Below, piece by piece: positions 1 through 5,492 of a stretch of DNA of 5,748 nt (position 1 is its first letter; every line of letters starts with the position of its first letter). The notes under the pieces were generated by a model, which saw only the letters and a program-made list of their open reading frames with translations, made no database searches and was not told where the DNA came from. A program made the translations under genes and the position numbers. This DNA is from an uncultured Collinsella sp. (GTDB taxonomy: Bacteria; Actinomycetota; Coriobacteriia; Coriobacteriales; Coriobacteriaceae): positions 1 to 5,748 of the forward strand of contig URNM01000114.1 in the NCBI GenBank assembly GCA_900549185.1. The letters are read 5' to 3'.

Positions 1-50
1 GATCTACACTCGACTAGTCGTCGGCAGCGTCAGATGTGTATAAGAGACAG
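1..50 (+). other. Illumina Nextera P5/i5 adapter (sequencing artefact)
   Basis: This stretch is library adapter, not genome. It reads as the end of the P5 tail (GATCTACAC, 1-9), an 8-base i5 index (TCGACTAG, 10-17, which I recall as Nextera XT index S513), the Nextera read-1 linker (TCGTCGGCAGCGTC, 18-31) and the 19-bp Tn5 mosaic end AGATGTGTATAAGAGACAG (32-50). Read on the minus strand it is the standard 3' read-through of a short-insert Nextera library, so an untrimmed read end was assembled onto the contig. Genomic sequence starts at 51, which marks a tagmentation cut inside queA. Any translation crossing 50/51 is chimeric. Confidence 0.98.
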
Positions 51-388
51 ACCAGGCACTCCCAGACATGGCCCAGCGGATCCACATCCTCGCGACGCTT
101 GAGCAGCAGTGTCTCGACCACGCCGCCCGAGCCCGTCTTGCGGCCAATCAGGCGAGCCGGCATCACGCGCGTCTGGTTGATGACGAGCACGTCGCCCGGC
201 TCGATATAGTCGATGATGTCACGGAAGATGCGGTGCTCGACGGTGCCGCCATGCTCTAGCGGCGTTCCTGTCTCGGAGCCTTTGCGATCAACCACCAGCA
301 GGCGGCAGGAGTCGCGCGGCTCGGCAGGCGCCTGGGCGATGAGCTCTTCGGGCAGGTTATAGTCAAAATCATCGGTACGCATAGACAC
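51..388 (-). CDS. queA: QueA, S-adenosylmethionine:tRNA ribosyltransferase-isomerase (N-terminal part, cut by contig end)
   Basis: QueA transfers and isomerises the ribosyl group of S-adenosylmethionine onto preQ1 already inserted at tRNA position 34, giving epoxyqueuosine; it is cytosolic. About 113 residues of a protein normally about 340-360 long are present. Family N-terminal motifs are clear: DFDYNLPEELIAQAPAEPRD (residues 7-26), RLLVVDR, a GTVEHRIFRDI segment, then PGDVLVINQTRVMPARL (64-80), matching the usual PGDVLVxNxTRVxPARL. The start is taken as GTG at 386-388 because AAGGAG (397-402) lies 8 nt upstream; the ATG two codons further in (380-382) would have a 14-nt spacing. The last genuine codon is split by the adapter: V113 stands whatever the third base is. 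The following residues CLLYTSDAADD and the stop at 14-16 come from adapter and index. queH lies 64 nt upstream on the same strand with no terminator between, so the two are probably cotranscribed. Confidence 0.95.
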
Positions 389-396
389 GTCGGATT

Positions 397-402
397 CTCC
401 TT
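397..402 (-). promoter_or_regulatory. Ribosome binding site of queA
   Basis: On the minus strand this reads AAGGAG. It is 8 nt from the GTG at 388 and 14 nt from the ATG at 382, so it favours the GTG start. The AT-rich stretch just upstream (TAGCTATAT, 402-410) could include a weak internal promoter, but no convincing -35 accompanies it. Confidence 0.7.
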
Positions 403-452
403 ATATAGCTAAAGACCGCTCTACATCCTAGCAGGCTGACGTCCCAAGTGAA

Positions 453-1028
453 CTACTTTTTGGCGGCTTTGCGCTCGTCGCGGATGCGGGCGCGGTCCAT
501 GGCCGCCTCGACAGCCGAGAAGCGGCAACCACAGTAGTTCTGCCGATACATGCCAAGCTCGCGCGAACGGCGTGTCGCCTCGGGGTAATACGGGCGAAAA
601 TCGCGAATCACCGGGGTGAGCCCATGTGCCGCCGCCAAGCGCTCAAGCACGTCATTGCAAGTATCGAACAGCTGGTACGGCGAGACGGCGAGCGTCGTGC
701 CCACAAACTCAAACCCGCGCTCCTGGGCCACGCGGCACGCCTCGGCCAAGCGCAGGGCATAGCACGCGCGACAGCGACGAGGCCGATCGGCACCCAGCGG
801 TGCCACGCCGGTCTCCCAGCGATCGCGGTCCTCCCCTGCCTCGATGAGCTCGATGTCGCCATCGGCACACCACCGGCGCAGCTCGTCCAAGCGGCGCTGC
901 CATTCATCGCGCGGTTGAATATTGGGGTTGGTCCAGCAAATTGTGGGTTCAAACCCTTCCTCGCGCAGCAGGCGAACCGGCTCCAGCGAGCACGGCGCGC
1001 AGCAAGCATGCAGCAGCAACGGCTTCAT
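453..1028 (-). CDS. queH: QueH, epoxyqueuosine reductase (DUF208 family)
   Basis: QueH reduces epoxyqueuosine in tRNA to queuosine, the last step of the pathway, and replaces the unrelated B12-dependent QueG. The 191-residue protein is of normal family length. Visible hallmarks are the N-terminal HACCAPCS (H7, C9, C10, C13), NPNIQPRDEWQRR (34-46), the RCRACY pair (C86, C89), the YQLFDTCND segment, and the YCGC near the C-terminus (C166, C168). In the family these cysteines and nearby acids bind an iron-sulfur cluster and a catalytic iron; which residue binds which metal is not readable here. The start chosen is ATG at 1026-1028, with GAGGAG (1035-1040) 6 nt upstream. A longer reading from GTG at 1046 would place that ribosome site inside the coding region. 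Its partner queA follows 64 nt downstream, and a DUF3267 gene lies upstream on the same strand. Confidence 0.95.
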   Translation of the reverse strand: MKPLLLHACCAPCSLEPVRLLREEGFEPTICWTNPNIQPRDEWQRRLDELRRWCADGDIELIEAGEDRDRWETGVAPLGADRPRRCRACYALRLAEACRVAQERGFEFVGTTLAVSPYQLFDTCNDVLERLAAAHGLTPVIRDFRPYYPEATRRSRELGMYRQNYCGCRFSAVEAAMDRARIRDERKAAKK

Positions 1029-1034
1029 GGACAT

Positions 1035-1040
1035 CTCCTC
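1035..1040 (-). promoter_or_regulatory. Ribosome binding site of queH
   Basis: On the minus strand this is GAGGAG, within a longer GGGAGAGGAG run (1035-1044), 6 nt from the ATG at 1028. It settles the queH start on that ATG rather than the in-frame GTG at 1046. Confidence 0.75.
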
Positions 1041-1047
1041 TCCCACA

Positions 1048-1080
1048 ATGATTTTTAAATCCCCGTCCCAGAAAAATCAT
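1048..1080 (-). repeat. Perfect 9-bp inverted repeat in the AT-rich gap before queH
   Basis: The arms are ATGATTTTT (1048-1056) and AAAAATCAT (1072-1080), an exact 9-base inverted repeat around a 15-base GC-rich centre. It fills most of the gap between the DUF3267 stop (1090) and the queH start. The arms are far more AT-rich than the surroundings, as expected of a promoter or operator region. In RNA it could form a stem, but no T-run follows the right arm on either strand, so it is not a standard intrinsic terminator. It does not resemble a preQ1 riboswitch. Function is not established. Confidence 0.45.
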
Positions 1081-1089
1081 CCCAAAAGA

Positions 1090-1659
1090 CTACCTTGCGA
1101 AAAAGCGCACGCCAAAGGACGTATCCTCGCAGGCGACAATGCGGCGGTCGCGCAAAATGGTCCGCACGTAATACCAGTCGCCTACACAGCCCGACAAATG
1201 CAAGCCGGCAGCCAGATAGCACAGCAGCGGATAGCCCGAAAACGCAAACCCCAGGGCAAGCGTTGTCGTCACAACAACCGTCGGCGCCAGGCAAACCGCC
1301 ATGTACCGCCGGCGCGAATACACAACGCCTTCGGCGCAGGCATAGATCATCGCCGTCTCGCGATTCGCCCCAAAGGTCACCTGCGCGCCCGCAGGCGCCA
1401 GCAGCTTAAAAAACACACCGTGCACCAGCTCGTGCACGGCAAATGACGCCGCCGAAACCGCAGCCAAGCCGACTATCCAACCCAAGACAACCGTCCAGCC
1501 ACCCGCGTCAGCCGCATCCAGATCCGCAGACCCGCCCAGCAGCATAAACACCGGCACCAGGCACACGGCAAATGCGCCAAGCACCGCCATCCCCCACACA
1601 AAGCAGGCGTGCAGAAAATCCTCGTCCTCAAACGCATGTATGTTGGAAATCTCATTCAT
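1090..1659 (-). CDS. DUF3267 family putative membrane zinc metallopeptidase
   Basis: The 189-residue protein has about four hydrophobic segments (roughly residues 21-42, 56-75, 119-141 and 143-160). A zincin-type HExxH motif follows the second: HELVH at residues 76-80, with H76 and H80 the likely zinc ligands and E77 the likely catalytic base. A second conserved-looking block, HLSGCVGDWYY (154-164), resembles the family's SGxxGD signature and could supply a third ligand. Members are predicted intramembrane or membrane-associated peptidases of unknown substrate. The ATG at 1657-1659 is the only good start, but it has no clear ribosome site. TATCCT at 1668-1673 (minus strand) ends 8 nt before the ATG, so a leaderless or near-leaderless transcript is possible; no good -35 is visible. 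queH is 61 nt downstream on the same strand. The family call is made by eye from motif and topology. Confidence 0.75.
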   Translation of the reverse strand: MNEISNIHAFEDEDFLHACFVWGMAVLGAFAVCLVPVFMLLGGSADLDAADAGGWTVVLGWIVGLAAVSAASFAVHELVHGVFFKLLAPAGAQVTFGANRETAMIYACAEGVVYSRRRYMAVCLAPTVVVTTTLALGFAFSGYPLLCYLAAGLHLSGCVGDWYYVRTILRDRRIVACEDTSFGVRFFAR

Positions 1660-1701
1660 AGCATCTTAGGATAGCGCCCCTGCCACGTACCCGTCCGCAT
1701 G

Positions 1702-1710
1702 TGCGATAAT
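1702..1710 (+). promoter_or_regulatory. Candidate extended -10 promoter for the MetRS-like gene
   Basis: TGCGATAAT is an extended -10 (TGn followed by GATAAT, 5 of 6 to TATAAT). The best -35 candidate is CTGCCA at 1680-1685, 4 of 6 with a long 19-nt spacer, so the extended TG would have to compensate. Transcription would begin near 1717, giving a leader of about 75 nt that includes the hairpin at 1739-1767. Confidence 0.35.
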
Positions 1711-1738
1711 GTCGAACGATATGCACGAATTGACCACC

Positions 1739-1767
1739 GCGCAGCCAGGCCTTTCGCCCGGCTGCGC
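1739..1767 (+). promoter_or_regulatory. GC-rich hairpin in the probable leader of the MetRS-like gene
   Basis: GCGCAGCC (1739-1746) pairs perfectly with GGCTGCGC (1760-1767). Inside, after an A-C mismatch, GGC (1748-1750) pairs with GCC (1756-1758) around a CTTTC loop, giving an 11-bp stem with one mismatch. It ends 13 nt before the GAAGGAG ribosome site (1781-1787) and has no T-run after it, so it is not an intrinsic terminator. It could affect translation or mRNA stability, or be a protein-binding palindrome between the two divergent genes. It is too short, and lacks the conserved boxes, for a T-box or SAM riboswitch. Confidence 0.5.
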
Positions 1768-1791
1768 TCTCACCATATGCGAAGGAGTCCC

Positions 1792-3942
1792 ATGGCATCC
1801 AAATACTCCATGAACGACCGTCCCAGCTGGCCTCGCCGCGCCATCGTTACCGCCGGCGAGCCCTACGGCAACAAGGGCCTTCACTTTGGCCACGTTGGCG
1901 GTGTCTTTGTCCCGGCCGACTTCTTCGCCCGCTTCCTGCGCGACCGTCTGGGCCGCGAGAACGTCATCTTCACCTCGGGCACCGACTGCTACGGCTCGCC
2001 CATCATGGAGAGCTACCGCAAGCTCAAGGAAAACGAAGGCTACGACAAGTCCATTAGCGAGTACGTCGAGTCCAATCACTCCCGCCAGGCCGCGACCCTC
2101 AACAACTACAACATCAGCTGCGATATCTACGGCGGCTCGGGCCTTGAGCCGGCTGCGCAGATTCACAACGAAGTTACCGCCGAGATTATCGAGCGCCTGC
2201 ACGAGCAGGGCACCATCTCCAAGCGCTCCACGCTGCAGTTCTACGATGCCAAGGCCGGCACGTTCCTCAACGGCCGCCAGGTGATCGGGCGCTGCCCCAT
2301 CCAGGGCTGCAAGTCCGAGAAGGCGTACGCCGACGAGTGCGACCTGGGTCACCAGTTTGAGCCCGAGGAGCTCATCGCGCCCAAGAGCCAGCTCACCGGA
2401 GAGGTGCCCGAGCTGCGCCCGGTCGACAACCTCTACTTTGACCTGCCGGCCTACCTCGACTTTATGAAGACCTACACCGCCAAGCTCGCCCAGAACCCGC
2501 AGGTTCGCTCCGTGGTCTCCAAGACCATGGAGGAGTGGCTGCTGCCGGCACAGCTCTACATCCAGAACAAGTTCCGCGAGGCTTTCGACGCCGTCGAGGA
2601 CCAGCTGCCCGAGCACACCGTGCTGGAGCCCGAGGGCAACAAGAGCAGCTTTACCGTCACCTTCCCCAGCTGGAAGGAGCGCGACGACGCCCACGCGGTG
2701 CTCGCCAACGGCGGCGTGCGCTTCCGCAGTGGCAAGGCGCTCGTGCCCTTCCGCATCACCGGCAACATCGACTGGGGCGTTCCGGTGCCCGAGGTCGACG
2801 GCGTGAACGACGTCACCTGCTGGTGCTGGCCCGAGAGCCTGTGGGCGCCCATCAGCTACACCCGCACCGTGCTCGCACGCGATGCCAAGGCCGCCGGCGT
2901 AACTGAGGGCGTCGCCGCCCAGGATGCCGCCCTCATGGGCGAGCCCGCCGCCGATTCCACGCAGGTCCCCGCGCCCACCTATCAGCACAGCTCACTCGAC
3001 TGGCGCGACTGGTGGTGCTCGGACGATGCACAGATCTACCAGTTCATCGGTCAGGACAACATCTACTTCTACTGCATCGCGCAGACCGCCATGTGGGAGG
3101 CCCTGGGTTGGGACCTTACGCAGAGCACCGTCAGCGCCTGCTATCACCTGCTCTACATGGGCAAAAAGGCCAGCTCGTCCTCGCAGACGCCTCCCCCGCC
3201 GGCAGACGACCTGCTCAACCACTACACCTGCGAGCAGATGCGCGCGCATTGGCTGTCGCTCGGCCTATCCGAGAAGCCGGTGAGCTTTAGCCCCAAGGCA
3301 TATGACACCCGCGTGACCGGCAAGGACAAGGACGGCAACGAGGTGCGCGCCTGTGACGACAAGCGCGTTATCGACCCGGCCCTTAAGGAGAGCGCGCTGC
3401 TGACTGGCGTGTTCAACCGCCTGGCCCGCAGCTGCTTCTACGGCGTCGCCGTCAAGGAGGGCGACGAGAGCCCCTATCGCAACGGCTGCATTCCCGCCGG
3501 TGCCGCCTCCGCCGCCGTGGTCGAGGCTGCCGAGCAGGCCGCCCTTGCCTTTGAGCAGGCCATGTACAAGTTCGAGACGCACCGCGCGCTCGCCGTGTGC
3601 GACGACTACCTGCGCGCCGCCAACAAGCGCTGGAGCGATGCCTCCAAGGCCGCCAACAAGCTCGAGGGTGAGCCGGCCAACATCGCCATGAAGCAAGCTC
3701 TGGTCGACGCCTTTACCGAGCTGCGCGTGGCGACCGTCCTGATGCACGGTATCGTCCCGGCCGGCTGCGAACTCATCTGCGAGTACTTCGACGTCGATCC
3801 GGTCGCCTTCTTTAGCTGGGACAACATCTTTGCCTCCACGGACGAGTTTGTGGAGAGCCTGGGTGAGAAGCCCGGCGAGCACCGCGTGAAGCCGCTGCCC
3901 CCGCGCTTCGACTTCTTTAGCAAGCACGAGAGCCAGTACTAA
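1792..3942 (+). CDS. Methionyl-tRNA synthetase-family protein (class I aminoacyl-tRNA synthetase), divergent; metG-like
   Basis: Class I synthetases of this family activate methionine with ATP and load it on tRNA-Met in the cytosol. Family marks over 716 residues: HFGH (31-34, the HIGH motif), TSGTDCYGSP (61-70), a zinc knuckle with C168, C173, C183 and H187, PEELIAPKSQLTG (191-203), NIDWGVPVP (325-333), APISY (352-356), FIGQDNIYF (418-426), DDLLNHYT (472-479), and a helical anticodon-domain-like region from about 530 to 670. Odd features: the KMSKS position reads KASSS (459-463) followed by SQTPPPP; ITRD reads ITGN (322-325); the W-x-D before APIxY is absent; the FH after FIGxD is FY; and an extra segment lies at about 255-320. 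About 33 of 35 lysines use AAG, suggesting good expression rather than decay. The ATG at 1792 is chosen for GAAGGAG at 1781-1787 (4-nt gap); ATG 1777 and 1699 are in frame but lack such a site. Whether it charges tRNA-Met is uncertain. Confidence 0.85.
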   Translation: MASKYSMNDRPSWPRRAIVTAGEPYGNKGLHFGHVGGVFVPADFFARFLRDRLGRENVIFTSGTDCYGSPIMESYRKLKENEGYDKSISEYVESNHSRQAATLNNYNISCDIYGGSGLEPAAQIHNEVTAEIIERLHEQGTISKRSTLQFYDAKAGTFLNGRQVIGRCPIQGCKSEKAYADECDLGHQFEPEELIAPKSQLTGEVPELRPVDNLYFDLPAYLDFMKTYTAKLAQNPQVRSVVSKTMEEWLLPAQLYIQNKFREAFDAVEDQLPEHTVLEPEGNKSSFTVTFPSWKERDDAHAVLANGGVRFRSGKALVPFRITGNIDWGVPVPEVDGVNDVTCWCWPESLWAPISYTRTVLARDAKAAGVTEGVAAQDAALMGEPAADSTQVPAPTYQHSSLDWRDWWCSDDAQIYQFIGQDNIYFYCIAQTAMWEALGWDLTQSTVSACYHLLYMGKKASSSSQTPPPPADDLLNHYTCEQMRAHWLSLGLSEKPVSFSPKAYDTRVTGKDKDGNEVRACDDKRVIDPALKESALLTGVFNRLARSCFYGVAVKEGDESPYRNGCIPAGAASAAVVEAAEQAALAFEQAMYKFETHRALAVCDDYLRAANKRWSDASKAANKLEGEPANIAMKQALVDAFTELRVATVLMHGIVPAGCELICEYFDVDPVAFFSWDNIFASTDEFVESLGEKPGEHRVKPLPPRFDFFSKHESQY

Positions 3943-4001
3943 AGCACGCCAGCAGCAGCGTGCCCGGACAGTAGTCAAATTGGGACGGGAAGGAAAGACG
4001 G

Positions 4002-5105
4002 ATGTCCAAGCCGCGTCGTCGTAAGCAGAAAAAGCAGGTTAAGCCCGAGCTCAAGCTCAGGCAGTTTGCCGCTACAGAGCTATCCGACCAGCTTGCCGCC
4101 CTTCCCTGCGCCGCCGACCTGCCGCGCTTTATGGTCGACACGGTTGCCGGCGCCTATACGCCTGCCGATGCCGAGCTCATGATCGAGGGCTTTGGCGCCG
4201 CAGCCACGCGCCCGGTCACGCTGCGCGCCAACACGCTCAAGGCGACCGCCGAGGACATCGCCGCGGCACTCGACGCCGCCGGGATCGCCCACCGCTCCGT
4301 CGCATGGTATCAGGATGCCTTCATCCTGCCCGAGGCCCAGGTTTCCGATCTGTGGGATCTCGACATCTACCGCGACGGCAAAATCTATCTGCAGAGCCTG
4401 TCGTCCATGATGCCGCCTTTAGTGTTGGGCGCTCAGGCCGGCGAGGACATCCTGGACATGTGCGCGGCCCCCGGCGGCAAGACGACGCAGATCGCCGCCC
4501 TCACCCAGGGACAGGCACACCTCACCGCCTGCGAGATGAGCATTCCCCGTGCCGAAAAGCTCGAGGCCAACTTGGGCCGCCAGGGCGCCAAAAACGTACC
4601 CGTCATGCGCATTGACGCACGCGAGCTTGACGAGTTCTTCCGCTTTGACCGTATTCTGCTCGACGCCCCCTGCACCGGTACGGGCACCGTCATCAGCGGC
4701 AACGAGAAAAGTCTGCGCGGCCTCACCGAGCAGCTGCTGAGCAAGTGCGCGCGCTCGCAGCGAGCACTTCTGGACCGCGCCATGGGAGCCCTCAAGCCGG
4801 GCGGCACGCTCGTCTATTCGACGTGTTCGATCTTGCCGCAGGAAAACGAGGACGCCCTGCAAGAGGCCCTCGACAAGCACATGGACTGCGAGCTCATCCC
4901 CCTCGACGGTACACCGAGTGAAAGCGAAGCACGCCGCGCCCGCGAAGCCGGTGAGGAACCGCGCATCGAGTGCAACGCCCTTACCGAGGCCATTGCCGCG
5001 GGCCACGTCTCGGCCATTGCCAACGGCATGCCCGGCACGCTGGCCATTCCGCCCAGCCGCGACTTTGAGGGCTTCTATATCGCCCTGGTCCGAAAACGCA
5101 GCTAG
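4002..5105 (+). CDS. RNA (cytosine-5) methyltransferase, NOL1/NOP2/RsmF family
   Basis: The 367-residue protein should transfer a methyl group from S-adenosylmethionine to C5 of a cytosine, in this family usually in 16S rRNA. It begins with a very basic tail (10 K/R in the first 20 residues). An RNA-binding N-terminal part follows, with RANTLK at 75-80 and YRDGKIYLQSLSSMMPP at 123-139. The Rossmann methyltransferase core has motif I DMCAAPGGKTTQ (152-163), motif IV LLDAPCTGTG (219-228) and motif VI VYSTCSILPQENE (271-283). C275 of the STC motif would be the catalytic nucleophile and C224 of DAPC the releasing cysteine. It lacks the NusB-like N-terminal domain of RsmB and is shorter than E. 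coli RsmF (about 480 residues), without obvious room for its C-terminal extension; RsmF/NOP2-like is therefore the closer label and the exact target is not assigned. AAGGA (3990-3994) lies 7 nt before the ATG. It follows the MetRS-like gene by 59 nt with no terminator, so cotranscription is likely. Confidence 0.93.
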   Translation: MSKPRRRKQKKQVKPELKLRQFAATELSDQLAALPCAADLPRFMVDTVAGAYTPADAELMIEGFGAAATRPVTLRANTLKATAEDIAAALDAAGIAHRSVAWYQDAFILPEAQVSDLWDLDIYRDGKIYLQSLSSMMPPLVLGAQAGEDILDMCAAPGGKTTQIAALTQGQAHLTACEMSIPRAEKLEANLGRQGAKNVPVMRIDARELDEFFRFDRILLDAPCTGTGTVISGNEKSLRGLTEQLLSKCARSQRALLDRAMGALKPGGTLVYSTCSILPQENEDALQEALDKHMDCELIPLDGTPSESEARRAREAGEEPRIECNALTEAIAAGHVSAIANGMPGTLAIPPSRDFEGFYIALVRKRS

Positions 5106-5142
5106 CGCACGGATCCAAAACTTAACAAGCTATCGCCGTGCG
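5106..5142. repeat. 7-bp inverted repeat between convergent genes, possible weak bidirectional terminator
   Basis: CGCACGG (5106-5112) begins right after the methyltransferase stop and is matched by CCGTGCG (5136-5142), inside the last codons of the convergent small gene. The 23-nt centre holds an AAAA run, which reads as TTTT on the minus strand just after a short CTT-GTT-AAG mini-hairpin. Placement between two convergent stops suits a shared terminator, but the stem is short and the loop long. Confidence 0.3.
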
Positions 5143-5300
5143 TGCCTGTCCTGCTGGTCCTTATGCCACGCAAGCGCTTCACGCTCCTTGCGCTCGGCCT
5201 TTTTGCCCTTAATGGCCGTGACCGCAAAGTAGATGACCGCGGCGGCAACGATCGCGCCCACGCATAGGCCAATCGAGCCCAACATTGCCGAAAATTCCAT
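5130..5300 (-). CDS. Small single-pass membrane protein (56 aa), unrecognised
   Basis: This is a short gene easily missed by length cut-offs. It encodes MEFSAMLGSIGLCVGAI followed by further hydrophobic residues: one transmembrane helix at about residues 7-29. The tail (31-56) is strongly charged, with 10 K/R and 5 D/E. By the positive-inside rule the C-terminus should face the cytoplasm. Support for translation is good: AGAGAGGTGA (5307-5316), a strong anti-16S match, sits 6 nt before the ATG at 5298-5300. The stop is TAG at 5130-5132, 24 nt from the convergent methyltransferase stop. TATCTT at 5335-5340 (minus strand) is a possible -10, without a convincing -35. I recognise no family. The single helix plus basic tail is generic for small membrane subunits or stress peptides, so no function is assigned. 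Confidence 0.72.
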   Translation of the reverse strand: MEFSAMLGSIGLCVGAIVAAAVIYFAVTAIKGKKAERKEREALAWHKDQQDRHARR

Positions 5301-5306
5301 ACCGCG

Positions 5307-5316
5307 TCACCTCTCT
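5307..5316 (-). promoter_or_regulatory. Strong ribosome binding site of the 56-aa membrane protein gene
   Basis: On the minus strand this reads AGAGAGGTGA, containing GAGGTGA, complementary to the 16S rRNA 3' end. It is 6 nt from the ATG at 5300. It is among the best ribosome sites in the window and is the main argument that the short frame is translated. Confidence 0.7.
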
Positions 5317-5450
5317 TTTGCATACGGAACATTCAAGATAGCACCTCGATTCCCGCCACCACAGCTCCTTCACGTTCGCCGGCCCTTCAGTCTAACGGAT
5401 GGCGCAGCGGGGAAAAATCAACTCGTCAAACGATTTAGCACTCGCAACGC

Positions 5451-5470
5451 CGGTCGCACACTGCCGACCG
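5451..5470 (+). repeat. 6-bp inverted repeat in the divergent intergenic region
   Basis: CGGTCG (5451-5456) and CGACCG (5465-5470) form a perfect 6-bp inverted repeat around CACACTGC. It ends 22 nt before the ATG at 5493, so it lies in the leader or promoter of that gene and could be a small hairpin or an operator half-site pair. The rest of 5301-5492 shows no RNA gene, no ORF with a ribosome site and no strong -35/-10 pair. Confidence 0.3.
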
Positions 5471-5492
5471 CACAACATAGAAACGGACCGCC

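Noticed and set aside
389..452. preQ1 riboswitch near queH/queA
   Set aside because: Neither this gap nor 1047-1089 shows the preQ1-I pattern (short GC stem plus A-rich tail pairing into the loop) or a larger class II fold.
1730..1758. TTGACC at 1730-1735 as a -35 box for the MetRS-like gene
   Set aside because: No -10-like hexamer occurs 16-18 nt downstream (TTTCGCCC there), and the spacer would consist of the hairpin arm.
1666..2988. 440-codon open frame on the minus strand opposite the MetRS-like gene
   Set aside because: It is low-complexity (G, A, V, L, D, H rich) shadow coding from a GC-rich, strongly codon-biased gene; there are no motifs, and the opposite frame carries clear conserved motifs.
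3944..3963. Hairpin GCACGC-N8-GCGTGC right after the MetRS-like stop, as a terminator
   Set aside because: Only 6 bp, followed by CCGGAC rather than a T-run, and the downstream gene is closely spaced on the same strand; more likely no termination here.
3265..3978. 237-codon minus-strand open frame over the 3' end of the MetRS-like gene
   Set aside because: Same shadow composition, no recognisable domain, fully antisense to conserved coding sequence.
4419..5006. 195-codon minus-strand open frame opposite the RNA methyltransferase
   Set aside because: It is antisense to motifs I, IV and VI of the methyltransferase; composition is typical of a shadow frame.
5102..5332. 76-codon minus-strand frame overlapping the small membrane protein
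   Set aside because: It is Arg/Ser-rich with no fitting ribosome site, and it overlaps in another frame the 56-codon gene that has a strong one and a coherent helix.
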